Source: Planctomycetota bacterium (lineage in GTDB: Bacteria; Planctomycetota; UBA1135). From it: DNA of 64,000 nt. The notes below the pieces were generated by a model, which was given only the letters and a program-made list of their open reading frames with translations, was not told where the DNA came from and did no database searches. The number at the start of each line of letters is the position of its first letter. The stretch's first letter is position 1. Position numbers and translations under genes: made by a program. The stretch lies in contig QQUA01000006.1 of the NCBI GenBank assembly GCA_008501825.1, forward strand, positions 124,001 to 188,000. The letters are read 5' to 3'. Below are positions 50,952 through 59,322 of the stretch, one piece after another.

Positions 50952-51743
50952 TCAAGCTTCGGCCAGAGTAATCAGGGAAATGGTCCCGCCGGTGGGATCA
51001 TTAATGACGGAAAACCGGCCCACGGTCGGGATGTCGGTCGGAGGAACGCAAACCTGGCCGCCCAATTCTTTGACCTTGGCGGCACTTTGATCGCAATCCG
51101 GCACCGAGATGTAGCTCATCCAATGAGGCGGCACTTCCCCCCATTGTTCGTTCATCTCCAGCATGCCTCCGACCTGATAGTCGCCAAGCTTGAACAGGGT
51201 GTAGGGAAAGGGGCCGCCCTCCATGGCTTCCGCCGTCCAACCCAGCAGCTCGGAATAGAACGCCGCCGCCGCCTTTGCGTCTTTGGTGGCCAATTCGAAC
51301 CAGCAAAAATTGCCGGGAGCACCCTGTAAGTCCCGGGTGGCTTTGTCCCCACCCATGGAGGATTGAAACAAGGCGAAGGCCGCTCCCTGGGGATCCTTCA
51401 AGACCGCGATCCTCCCCGTATTGGGAATGTCCATCGGCCCCATCATCAGGCTTCCACCCAACTCTTTGGCCCGCGCTACGATTGCATCGGCGTCCGACAC
51501 CGCGACGTAACCCAACCAATGACTGGGGACGTTGGCCCCGCCCATTTCTTCGGTGATCTGATACATGCCGCCGATGTCGTGGCCGTCGACGCTGATGTGG
51601 GGATAGTCACCTCCACCTTCCATCGGACTGCTTCGGATATTCCAGTTCAGAAGAGCATCGTAGAACTTTCTGGCCGCGGCCAGATCCTGGGTGCCTAACT
51701 CGTTCCAACCAAAGGAGCCAAGGGGCTTGATCGCGTCGGTCAT
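50952..51743 (-). CDS. Two-domain VOC (glyoxalase-fold) protein
   Basis: 263 residues. Two homologous VOC domains, about 8-125 (SFGWNELGTQDLAAARKFYDALLNW, VAVLKDPQGAAFALFQS) and 135-260 (NFCWFELATKDAKAAAAFYSELLGW, RFSVINDPTGGTISLIT). The architecture matches the 27-kDa antigen Cfp30B type, a family of unresolved substrate binders, often with metal ligands at the strand ends. GAGGA lies 8 bases upstream of the ATG. The start overlaps the stop of a 73-residue ORF (ATGA). Function unknown. Confidence 0.9.
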   Translation of the reverse strand: MTDAIKPLGSFGWNELGTQDLAAARKFYDALLNWNIRSSPMEGGGDYPHISVDGHDIGGMYQITEEMGGANVPSHWLGYVAVSDADAIVARAKELGGSLMMGPMDIPNTGRIAVLKDPQGAAFALFQSSMGGDKATRDLQGAPGNFCWFELATKDAKAAAAFYSELLGWTAEAMEGGPFPYTLFKLGDYQVGGMLEMNEQWGEVPPHWMSYISVPDCDQSAAKVKELGGQVCVPPTDIPTVGRFSVINDPTGGTISLITLAEA

Positions 51744-51961
51744 GGGGTGGTCCTCGAAGCCAAGGGTTCGAACCGATTGTAGGGGTCCTGCCCCTCAGCT
51801 TCGGTGCCCTCGCTTCGAGAATCCGGACCAGGTCCGGCCAGCCGCAAGATCTGAACTCCAAAGCCCCGGTAATAATCTGGACGAGCCGAGGCTACGACGG
51901 GCTCCTCCTCAGGATGGGGCCCGAAAACTCGGATCGGAAAGCGCAACCAGGCCGGAAGCAT
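51740..51961 (-). CDS. Small ORF coupled to the VOC protein gene
   Basis: 73 residues, starting with an aromatic and basic stretch (PAWLRFPIRVFG) and ending with a charged Gly/Pro part. Its stop overlaps the VOC start as ATGA, a sign of translational coupling. No similarity recognised. It occupies most of the otherwise gene-free 51744-52054 interval; the remaining 90 bases hold the region upstream of the outer-membrane protein gene. Confidence 0.45.
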   Translation of the reverse strand: MLPAWLRFPIRVFGPHPEEEPVVASARPDYYRGFGVQILRLAGPGPDSRSEGTEAEGQDPYNRFEPLASRTTP

Positions 51962-52054
51962 GCCCTATTTTCTCGGCCCACCGTGGAGCTTTAGTGAAGA
52001 ACAAAATAGGCTTCCAGGAATTTTGCTCCTGAACCATTTCCCTACAATTCGGGT

Positions 52055-52684
52055 ATGTCCTTTGCACCACGCCTTTTGCCCGCCCTGTTCATGGTTGGCC
52101 TGGCCACCGCTTCTCCGACCTTGGCCCAGGATGATTGGAATTTATACGTCGGCGTAGGGATCTCGGACGATGTGGACGGCGAATTGACCGTGAACCCCAA
52201 CAACGGCAATGCCAATTCCCTGGGCACCCGGCCGATGGACTTCAGCGGCATCACTTTGGGCATGGAATGGGCGGCTAGCAATCGAGTGTCCATCACCGGG
52301 GAAATCCAGGGTTGGACTTGGGAAAATTCACGCTCCAACCAAGAGATGCAAGCCGCTTTGTTTTCCCTCGGTTTTCGCTGGTGGATCTTTGATTTCGGAA
52401 ATCTCGAAACCTATGCGGGAATGCGCTTGCACAGCGGCATTGGAGAAAGTGAAGCCCCACAATTAGGAGGTCGCAAAAACAAGGACGTAGACACCGGGTT
52501 CGGTTGGGGTTGGGGCGCTGGAGTCGGCCTCCGGTATTGGATCGATAGCCAGTTCAACTTGAATGCTTCCATCTATTACGACGATCTTGCATTTACTACC
52601 GATTCGGAAAGAGCCGGCATCGACACGGTCGATGAAGACTTCGAAGGAACCACCTTATTCTTAGGCTTGGGCTTCGCTTTTTGA
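52055..52684 (+). CDS. Outer-membrane beta-barrel protein
   Basis: 209 residues. Signal peptide (PALFMVGLATASPTLAQ), then alternating hydrophobic/polar strands (WNLYVGVGISDDV, ISGITLGMEW-like, VSITGEIQGW, AALFSLGFRWWIF, TYAGMRLHSGIG, WGAGVGLRYWID, FNLNASIYYDDLAF) and a C-terminal aromatic residue in GLGFAF, the pattern recognised by the outer-membrane insertion machinery. An eight-stranded OmpA/OmpW-type barrel is likely. No channel or enzyme signature. Confidence 0.8.
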   Translation: MSFAPRLLPALFMVGLATASPTLAQDDWNLYVGVGISDDVDGELTVNPNNGNANSLGTRPMDFSGITLGMEWAASNRVSITGEIQGWTWENSRSNQEMQAALFSLGFRWWIFDFGNLETYAGMRLHSGIGESEAPQLGGRKNKDVDTGFGWGWGAGVGLRYWIDSQFNLNASIYYDDLAFTTDSERAGIDTVDEDFEGTTLFLGLGFAF

Positions 52685-52762
52685 CTTCAATCCGAATGAG
52701 GATTCCACAAAATAGTGGAGAAAAAAGCGAAACCTTCCTGAAAGTGCCGTTACCCTGACAAG

Positions 52763-52779
52763 TGCCTCACTTTGAGGCA
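52763..52779 (+). other. Short stem-loop in the 5' leader
   Basis: TGCCTC/GAGGCA 6-bp stem with a 5-base loop, 29 bases before the start of the secreted-protein gene at 52808, whose ribosome site AAAGGAGG is strong. Confidence 0.4.
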
Positions 52780-52807
52780 TCCAAGCTGACACAGCAAAGG
52801 AGGAAAT

Positions 52808-53560
52808 ATGCTGGGTCTCTTTTTCTTGTTTTGTTCTTGTACCTTGACTCTGCCTCCAACCGCGGCACCCTTTAACATAACGAGCCAACAGCGGCCCGAC
52901 GGCGTGTACGCGATTTCATTCTATAGCGCAGGGAATCAAGGAGCAGAAACCGTGGTACGGGTTGAGCTTGAATACACAGCACCAGGAGCCACTACTCCAT
53001 CAACCATTGAGGTTCAATTACCCATTCCTGCAAATTCCAGTGCAAAAGATGCCGCTTCTTTCTTGGAGGCGGCGCTTGAGCAAAAGGGAGTGGATCCAGC
53101 AGACTGTCAAACAGGTTCAGACGGTTTGCTATGGATAATGCCGGGGGTGTCTGCCGCAGGCTTGGCAACAAGTGGGTCTGGCCTGAAAGTAAGCTCGAGT
53201 TCATCTTCCAATGTAAAACCGAAGAAAGTTACCCTTAAAAAGAGATTGGCTCAAAGATCACCGGGCCCTTTCCAAACCGGCCCAGGTCTAGTTGAAATCA
53301 GCCTCACAGGAGAAGATCTGGATGGATTTCCAGCGATCGACCATGTCCTAATCCCAATACCTTTTGGCCTTTCAAGTGACCAGCTGGATGCTCTCATAGC
53401 TCAGGAATTAGCAGGCGCCGGGTGGCTCATTGGATCCGTAAGTCCTGAAGGGATAGAAGTCGACGCTGGCAGTACGGTTCAATTCATTTGGGCCGCCAAT
53501 TTTATCACGAGGGATGACCCAGGCTTCATTGGCATCGCTCACTTTGATGACCTTCCCTAA
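52808..53560 (+). CDS. Secreted protein of unknown function, first of a related pair
   Basis: 250 residues. Signal peptide (GLFFLFCSCTLTLPPTAA), preceded by a strong AAAGGAGG 5 bases before the ATG. Two copies of a strand-helix unit can be seen: VQLPIPANSSAKDAASFLEA at about 72-91 and LIPIPFGLSSDQLDALIAQ at about 182-201, separated by a Ser/Lys-rich linker (about 135-160). The base composition is more AT-rich than that of neighbouring genes. Fifteen bases after its stop another secreted protein begins that has matching units. No known family. Confidence 0.72.
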   Translation: MLGLFFLFCSCTLTLPPTAAPFNITSQQRPDGVYAISFYSAGNQGAETVVRVELEYTAPGATTPSTIEVQLPIPANSSAKDAASFLEAALEQKGVDPADCQTGSDGLLWIMPGVSAAGLATSGSGLKVSSSSSSNVKPKKVTLKKRLAQRSPGPFQTGPGLVEISLTGEDLDGFPAIDHVLIPIPFGLSSDQLDALIAQELAGAGWLIGSVSPEGIEVDAGSTVQFIWAANFITRDDPGFIGIAHFDDLP

Positions 53561-53574
53561 CGCTGGAGAAAAGA

Positions 53575-54357
53575 ATGACTACCTTACGATCGCCTTTGCT
53601 CTTCGTTCCGTTCGCCCTTGCCTTGGTTATTCCGGAGCCATATTGTCCGGCCCAAGAATCGGGCAACTACGTAGCTTTCGACGTCTGGTGCAGCCCGGCC
53701 AACGTAGTAGATCAAAACTGGACCTTGAATCTCACCGTTGTTCGAAAGGAAAAGGAGAATACTCATTTCTCCCTGCCCGTTCCTTCTCACACGCACGAAG
53801 ATGACATCGCCGCATTCGTAGCGGCGGGAATCAACGTTTACTGCAAGGATGAGAACCTGGCCGAGGTGGTTCCTCAGGAGAACTCACCGGATCGAGTGAA
53901 GTTAAAGGAAGGCCAGCTTCACGCTACCGCCAAGCCGGCAGACCGAGGAGGGAAAGGTCATATCGACATCTGGTTCTCCAACGTCCCGGTAGTTCGATCT
54001 CCTGGGGAAGCCGGTTTGAGTTCCCTGGAACTCTGGCTCTGGCATTTAGAGAATGAGGACTTCAGACTCCAAATCGAACTGCGAGGGAAGCACCCAAACG
54101 GCCAATCTTTTTCTTCATCGGAAACCGTCTTCCTTTGGAGGCAAGAAAGCATGGATCAAAAAATTCAAAAGCTGATGCAATACGCGGTCGAGTCCGGTTT
54201 CATGGCGAACCAAACCAGCCCGGCAAGCTTTCGAATCTCGCCGGCTCCGAATGGGTTGGTATTGGAACAATATTCCTTTCGTCTCGGACCTCTAGTTGAG
54301 GACGGACAAGGGGAATTGGGCAACGTCCTCTACGGACTTTCGGTAACGAAACGATGA
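53575..54357 (+). CDS. Secreted protein of unknown function, second of a related pair
   Basis: 260 residues. Signal peptide (RSPLLFVPFALALVIPEPYC). Strand-helix units comparable to those in the gene before are FSLPVPSHTHEDDIAAFVAA (about 63-82) and VFLWRQESMDQKIQKLMQYA (about 185-204). The arrangement of one unit in each half is the same as in the first protein, though overall identity is low. Probably cotranscribed with it (14-base gap). A hairpin follows the stop. Confidence 0.72.
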   Translation: MTTLRSPLLFVPFALALVIPEPYCPAQESGNYVAFDVWCSPANVVDQNWTLNLTVVRKEKENTHFSLPVPSHTHEDDIAAFVAAGINVYCKDENLAEVVPQENSPDRVKLKEGQLHATAKPADRGGKGHIDIWFSNVPVVRSPGEAGLSSLELWLWHLENEDFRLQIELRGKHPNGQSFSSSETVFLWRQESMDQKIQKLMQYAVESGFMANQTSPASFRISPAPNGLVLEQYSFRLGPLVEDGQGELGNVLYGLSVTKR

Positions 54358-54369
54358 ACACTTTGGCTG

Positions 54370-54391
54370 GAGGTCTTCATGAGGAGGCCTC
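54370..54391 (+). terminator. Possible terminator hairpin after the secreted pair
   Basis: GAGGTCTTC/GGAGGCCTC forms a 9-bp stem with three wobble pairs and a 4-base loop, followed by a weakly T-rich stretch. It is 13 bases after the stop at 54357 and in front of the convergent purF. Confidence 0.45.
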
Positions 54392-54401
54392 AAGTCCTTT
54401 A

Positions 54402-55862
54402 TTAAACCGCAAGATGAGCAGCTAGCCGTTCCTTTTCGATCGCATCGAGGTGGCCGGCGGCTTCTGAAGTGGGGTATTTCCCAGTAAAGCAACCATTGCA
54501 GAAATCGCCGAGGTCGGCATTTCCTTCCTGGGCGGCGGTATTCATGCGCTCAATGTCCAAATACATCAAATAATCGGCCTGAATTTCCTCTCGGACTTGC
54601 TCCACCGTTCGCCCGCGAGCGACAAAGTCGGCGCGAGTGGCCATATCGATGCCGTAAGGGCAGGCGGCCACCAAAGGCGGCGAGGTGCTGGCAAAGTAAA
54701 TCTTCCGGGCGCCGACTTTACGGGCCACGTCCGCCAACTTGCGAGAAGTGTTGCCGCGGACGATGGAGTCGTCCACCAACAAAACGTCCTTGCCTTCAAA
54801 CTCCAGCGGAATCGGATTCATTTTGCGCCGGATCGCTTCCTGCCGCTCCGATTGGTTCGGCATGATGAAGGTTCGACCGACGTAACGATTTTTGATGAAG
54901 CCTTCCCGATACGGCAAATTCAATTCCTGAGCCATGGCCAAAGCCGCATCCCGGGAAGAATCGGGAATCGGGATGACCACGTCGGGCATTGGAGCTCTAT
55001 CTTCCATCCATTGCCGGCCCAAAGCCTTTCCGAAGCGGCGCCGGGTTTTGTAAACACTGATCTCATCCAGAAAAGAATCCGGCCGGGCGAAGTAAACCAA
55101 TTCGAAAATACAAGGATGGTGGGTTCTCTCCAGGACGCGGATAAAGCGGGGCTCTCCCCCAGGCTCCACGAAAAAGGCTTCCCCGTTATGGAGGTCGCGA
55201 ACCCGTTGGAAACCCAGCACGTCGAGGGCCACGCTTTCGGAAGCTACCGCCCACTCCACGCCCTGCGGGGTGTCGCGGCGACCGACGATGCAGGGTTTAA
55301 TGCCGGCAGGGTCGCGGAAGGCGAACAAGTATTTCTGCGCCAGGATTCCAACCACCGAATACGCCCCCTTGGCCCGATGGAATACCCGTTCCACCGCCGC
55401 CCGGAAACGAACTTCCATATCGGCAGCGGTTTCGGTGGCTTGCATCGCTTGCGCAAAGGCATACAAAATCGCCTCGACGTCACAGGAGGACTCGAGGCAA
55501 ATATTCTCCGCAGGGAACAAGCGTCCCTTTAAGTCGAGAAAGTTGGTCAGATTGCCGTTGTGGGCCATGCCCACGCCAAAGGGGAAATTGATGTAGAACG
55601 GCTGCGCGTCTTCATCGGTGCCCATGCCCACGGTGGGATAACGGACGTGGCCCAGTGCCAGATTTCCCCGCAATCGTTCCATGTCGGAACGCAAGAATAT
55701 GTCCCGAACCATGCCGTTGGCTTTGCGCAGGTGGAACATACCGTCGTAAGAAAGAATTCCAGCCGCATCCTGGCCGCGATGCTGGAGGGCGATGAGTCCT
55801 TCGTAGACTTCGGGCCCTACATCCCGGCCGGCAAGCCCGGCAATGCCGATGAATCCGCACAT
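54402..55862 (-). CDS. purF: Amidophosphoribosyltransferase
   Basis: 486 residues. N-terminal glutaminase with catalytic Cys2 (MCGFIGIAG), which fixes the start since that Cys must follow Met. HRGQDAAGI, GHVRYPTVG and GVGMAHNGNLTN belong to the glutaminase; the phosphoribosyltransferase half has VLLVDDSIVRGNTSRKLAD and the SSRDAAL segment. It makes phosphoribosylamine from PRPP and glutamine, the first step of purine synthesis. AGGA is 7 bases before the ATG. The first 46 bases overlap the 3' end of mnmH. Confidence 0.97.
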   Translation of the reverse strand: MCGFIGIAGLAGRDVGPEVYEGLIALQHRGQDAAGILSYDGMFHLRKANGMVRDIFLRSDMERLRGNLALGHVRYPTVGMGTDEDAQPFYINFPFGVGMAHNGNLTNFLDLKGRLFPAENICLESSCDVEAILYAFAQAMQATETAADMEVRFRAAVERVFHRAKGAYSVVGILAQKYLFAFRDPAGIKPCIVGRRDTPQGVEWAVASESVALDVLGFQRVRDLHNGEAFFVEPGGEPRFIRVLERTHHPCIFELVYFARPDSFLDEISVYKTRRRFGKALGRQWMEDRAPMPDVVIPIPDSSRDAALAMAQELNLPYREGFIKNRYVGRTFIMPNQSERQEAIRRKMNPIPLEFEGKDVLLVDDSIVRGNTSRKLADVARKVGARKIYFASTSPPLVAACPYGIDMATRADFVARGRTVEQVREEIQADYLMYLDIERMNTAAQEGNADLGDFCNGCFTGKYPTSEAAGHLDAIEKERLAAHLAV

Positions 55863-57028
55863 TTTGGTCCTGGTGGCGCCACCTCAGGAAGGAACCGATC
55901 CCGCAATTTGAGCAAGCGGTGAACGGCGTCCGAAGATTCGACGTCTATTCTACCCCACCATGGCCTGCCATGGTCACTTCGAGCGTAACGAGGATCGTAA
56001 TAGCGCTGCAAGAGGACCCGGGCCACGTCTTGCCATCGCCCGTGCCTTAGCCAAGCCTGCAAAGTTCCCACCCAAGCCTTACCAAGCCGGTTTTCCAAGA
56101 AGGGCAGCCGCCGGCTGATCTCCTCCAACGCACCGGGCAGACGCAGATAATCCTCTCCGAGCTGCCGAATTCGTCCTTCCAAGGAAGCCTCCAAGCGGAT
56201 GTGAATCCCTTGGTCCATGGCTTGAAAAAGCGCCTCCGGCAGGACCACGTTTCCGACTTTGCGACTTTCCCCTTCCACAAACCACGGCGGCGGCCCCATT
56301 TCTGCCAATCTAGCTAACAGGCGGCTTTCGAAGGCCTTGGTTCCTACGGGGGTAAGCGCCACGTCTCCTAACACCGAAGACCGATGCTGGGCCAGGCCTT
56401 CCAAGTCCAAGGTCGATCCGGGAAGACTCGTCTCGAGCCTTTGCAACATGGTTGTTTTTCCCACCCCGGTCGGCCCTCGAAGGACCAACAAAGGACCGGG
56501 GATCCGGAGGTCCTGCATTTCCTTTCGGACCCAGGCGCGGTAACCCTTGTAACCCTTTTCCAAATGCACACATTGCTCTTGGCCCAGCGCCTGCAATAAA
56601 GCCACCATGGACCGAGACCGCATGCCGCCTCGCCAGCAATGGAGGACGATCGCACCGGCTCCCAGACTCCGGGGGTCGGCAGGATAAGTTGCGGTAACGG
56701 GCGGCTCTCCGGAAAGATCCAACCATGGTTCCGACAAGCGCTGGAAATTGTCCTGCCACAGTTCTTTCGATACTTCCCTTCCCAAAATCAACTGCAGCAG
56801 TTCCGGCAGGCGGCTACGGATCGCCTGGATTCCCCAACGCAGGGCGGCACCGGCTGAGTCGCGCTTGTAAAGAGTGCCGACCAAGGCTCGCTGTTGGTCG
56901 TCCAGCAAAGGCAGGTTTTCGCTGCCGGGTATGGCATCGACTCGATGTTCGCCGGGTGCCCGCAAATCGATAAACCGGACCCCGGACAAGCGCCGGGCTT
57001 CAGCGAAGGAAAGGCTGGGCAGCCCCAT
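55817..57028 (-). CDS. mnmH: tRNA 2-selenouridine synthase
   Basis: 403 residues. N-terminal rhodanese domain (FIDLRAPGEHRVDAIPGSENLPLL) with active Cys131 in VLHCWRGGMRSRSM, then a P-loop domain with GPTGVGKTT (185-193). It replaces sulfur by selenium, via a geranylated intermediate, at 2-thiouridine in tRNA wobble positions. The protein has about 35 more residues than the usual 365; the extra tail is partly the overlap with purF. Selenophosphate synthase is not in the window. Confidence 0.92.
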   Translation of the reverse strand: MGLPSLSFAEARRLSGVRFIDLRAPGEHRVDAIPGSENLPLLDDQQRALVGTLYKRDSAGAALRWGIQAIRSRLPELLQLILGREVSKELWQDNFQRLSEPWLDLSGEPPVTATYPADPRSLGAGAIVLHCWRGGMRSRSMVALLQALGQEQCVHLEKGYKGYRAWVRKEMQDLRIPGPLLVLRGPTGVGKTTMLQRLETSLPGSTLDLEGLAQHRSSVLGDVALTPVGTKAFESRLLARLAEMGPPPWFVEGESRKVGNVVLPEALFQAMDQGIHIRLEASLEGRIRQLGEDYLRLPGALEEISRRLPFLENRLGKAWVGTLQAWLRHGRWQDVARVLLQRYYDPRYARSDHGRPWWGRIDVESSDAVHRLLKLRDRFLPEVAPPGPKCADSSALPGLPAGM

Positions 57029-57098
57029 GCCCTCAGTTTAGGCCGCTAGCGCCGAGGGAAACCAAAGGAGCGAAGCCCAAGCATCCGATAAAGCGAGT

Positions 57099-59321
57099 AT
57101 GAGACTCCGTCTGGCAGGCCCGGGAAGATCTCGGGCTGGGGACCTAAGCGGATTCCAGAAAGAGGGTTACAACGCCATTAGGCGAGCCATGTGGCAACGG
57201 AACGGGCGGATTGCTTGGCTTCCGTGCTGTCTGGGCTTGCTGTTTCCTTTTTTGCTGGAAGTGGGCCTGGATGCTTTCAGCAGCCGGCCGCTTCCGATTT
57301 ACAGCCTGCTCCAAGCCCGACTTTGGATGTTGGTGGCTCTCGGAGCCATGCACTTTTACTTCCACGCCACCCCGGCCACCCGGCCGGGCCCTGTGCTTTG
57401 GGTCAGCTTCCTCAGCTATGGCTGCGGCAATGCCTGGGTTGCCGGAATCGTCGACGGCACCCTAGGGGGGCCGTATTACCTTCTGGCTTTGTACGTCCTA
57501 TTGGCGTGTACCGCTTTTTTGCCCGCTTCTGCCAAAGTAGCTCTCCTTTTTCCCACTTCCCTCAGCTTCCTCTATGCCGGGGTGTATTTGCTTACCCTTC
57601 GCGAAGCCCTTGGCGGGCCGGGACCTTGGTTGGCCTGCGCTTTGATGGTGATCGCCGCTTCGATCTTTGGCTTTTTCGGTTCGACGACTTTGGACCAGGC
57701 TCTAGGCAAGAGCTTTCGGGCGCAATTGGCGGTGGATCGGGCCGCTCGGGAGGCCAACCAAGCTTCCAGGGCGAAAAGTCAATTCCTCGCTTCCATGAGT
57801 CATGAGATCCGAACGCCCTTGAACGGGGTCACGGGGATGACGGAGTTGCTTCGTGACACCCAACTGGACAGCGAGCAAAGTGATTTCGTCGAGACCTTGC
57901 GGGCCTCCGCCGGATCGCTGATGAGCCTGTTAAATGACATCCTTGATTTATCCAAGCTGGAAGCGGAAAAACTGGAGTTGGAAAGAATCAGCTTCAGTTT
58001 GCACCGGGTTCTGGCCGAGGCCGTCGACCTGATCGCTGCCCCGGCGCATAGCCGGGGCTTGCAGGTCGGCGCCTGGTTGGATCCGGAAGTGCCGCGGGAT
58101 TTCATCGGCGATCCGAATCGAATCCGGCAGATCCTGGCGAATCTTCTGAGCAATGCCTTGAAGTTCACTCATCAAGGTCACCTTCTGGTTCGGGCGGAAC
58201 GGACTTCCGCGACTTCGAAAGGGTTCCGCATTCGTATCCGGGTTGAAGACACCGGCATTGGCATGACCGCAGAACAAGCCGCCACGATCTTTGATCCCTA
58301 TCGACAAGCTGAAGCCGGGACCAGCCGCCAATACGGCGGAACCGGTTTGGGACTTTCCATCTGCCGGCAATTGGCCGCCTGTATGAATGGCACCATTGGA
58401 GTGGAAAGCGAACCAGGAAAGGGAAGTTGTTTCTGGTTTGAGATCGAGCTGGAAACTGATGAGCAAGGCTTTCGGCAACAAGAATGGCTTCGCCGGCAAA
58501 GGAAGTGGTGCGATCGAAGGATTTGGATGGTCGGCTGCGATTCTTTATCAAGCCAAAGTCTGGAATCGATTCTCGGCGCCCTCGGTATCAGGGTGTCTGA
58601 GTTTGATTCAGTTGAAGCTTTGATGGAGAACGCCTCGGCTGCCTCTGCGCCGGAATTCTGCCTGGTTGGCAAAAAGGCTTGGAGTGACTTGGCGCCGAAC
58701 TCTACTGCAACTTCCTTTCTGACCGAGCACTCTGTTTCCACCTTGGTTCTTTGGCCTTTGGGTGAGGACAAACCGGAGATTCCGGATTCGACGGCATGGC
58801 TGGTAAAGTCCATGCGTCAACCGGTTCATGAAGCGCACCTACTCCCTCTATTGGAAGAATTGGACCGCCCGGAGAAAACTCCTGCCTCCGGTTTAAATCA
58901 AGAGGAAATTTCTCGTTCCGCGCACTCGAAAATTCCGGTGCTTCTTGCTGAAGACAACCCGGTCAATCAAAAAGTGGCGGTTCGTTTTCTCCGAAAAGCA
59001 GGCTTTCCCCAAGTATCCATCGCCAAAAACGGCCGCGAGGCGGTGGAATTGTCCAACGCCGAGTTCTTTCCGATCATTCTCATGGATTCTCAAATGCCGG
59101 AAATGAACGGCTATCAGGCGGTGGAAGCCATCCGCAAATCCCAAGCCGGCAGCAAGAGAAGCACGATTATCGCCCTTACCGCTACGGCTATGGCGGGAGA
59201 TCGAGAAAAGATGCTAACTTCAGGTATGGATGATTATTTGAGCAAACCGATTGACCCGGTGACCTTTGCGGAGACGCTGCACCACTGGGCCACCCAATGG
59301 GAGAATATGGAGCAAGCTTGA
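57099..59321 (+). CDS. Membrane hybrid sensor histidine kinase (first of a tandem pair)
   Basis: 740 residues. N-terminal six-helix membrane part (about 35-200), coiled coil, HisKA with [12 protein letters not shown] (His near 234), HATPase_c with [21 protein letters not shown] and GGTGLGLSI. Next comes a receiver-like module at about 470-595 ([16 protein letters not shown]) that has lost its acidic residues and phospho-acceptor Asp. The last domain is an intact receiver with [23 protein letters not shown] and LSKPI. An ATG at 57189 is an alternative start. Paralogue of the kinase that follows and of the one at the left edge. Presumably signals through a separate phosphotransfer protein; the stimulus is unknown. 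Confidence 0.93.
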   Translation: MRLRLAGPGRSRAGDLSGFQKEGYNAIRRAMWQRNGRIAWLPCCLGLLFPFLLEVGLDAFSSRPLPIYSLLQARLWMLVALGAMHFYFHATPATRPGPVLWVSFLSYGCGNAWVAGIVDGTLGGPYYLLALYVLLACTAFLPASAKVALLFPTSLSFLYAGVYLLTLREALGGPGPWLACALMVIAASIFGFFGSTTLDQALGKSFRAQLAVDRAAREANQASRAKSQFLASMSHEIRTPLNGVTGMTELLRDTQLDSEQSDFVETLRASAGSLMSLLNDILDLSKLEAEKLELERISFSLHRVLAEAVDLIAAPAHSRGLQVGAWLDPEVPRDFIGDPNRIRQILANLLSNALKFTHQGHLLVRAERTSATSKGFRIRIRVEDTGIGMTAEQAATIFDPYRQAEAGTSRQYGGTGLGLSICRQLAACMNGTIGVESEPGKGSCFWFEIELETDEQGFRQQEWLRRQRKWCDRRIWMVGCDSLSSQSLESILGALGIRVSEFDSVEALMENASAASAPEFCLVGKKAWSDLAPNSTATSFLTEHSVSTLVLWPLGEDKPEIPDSTAWLVKSMRQPVHEAHLLPLLEELDRPEKTPASGLNQEEISRSAHSKIPVLLAEDNPVNQKVAVRFLRKAGFPQVSIAKNGREAVELSNAEFFPIILMDSQMPEMNGYQAVEAIRKSQAGSKRSTIIALTATAMAGDREKMLTSGMDDYLSKPIDPVTFAETLHHWATQWENMEQA

Positions 59322-59322
59322 G

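Noticed and set aside
51762..51778. T-loop-like GGTTCGAACC sequence
   Set aside because: No tRNA fold can be formed on either strand.
54597..55532. 311-codon plus-strand frame opposite purF
   Set aside because: PurF is unambiguous by its glutaminase and PRPP motifs; the other strand has no recognisable content.
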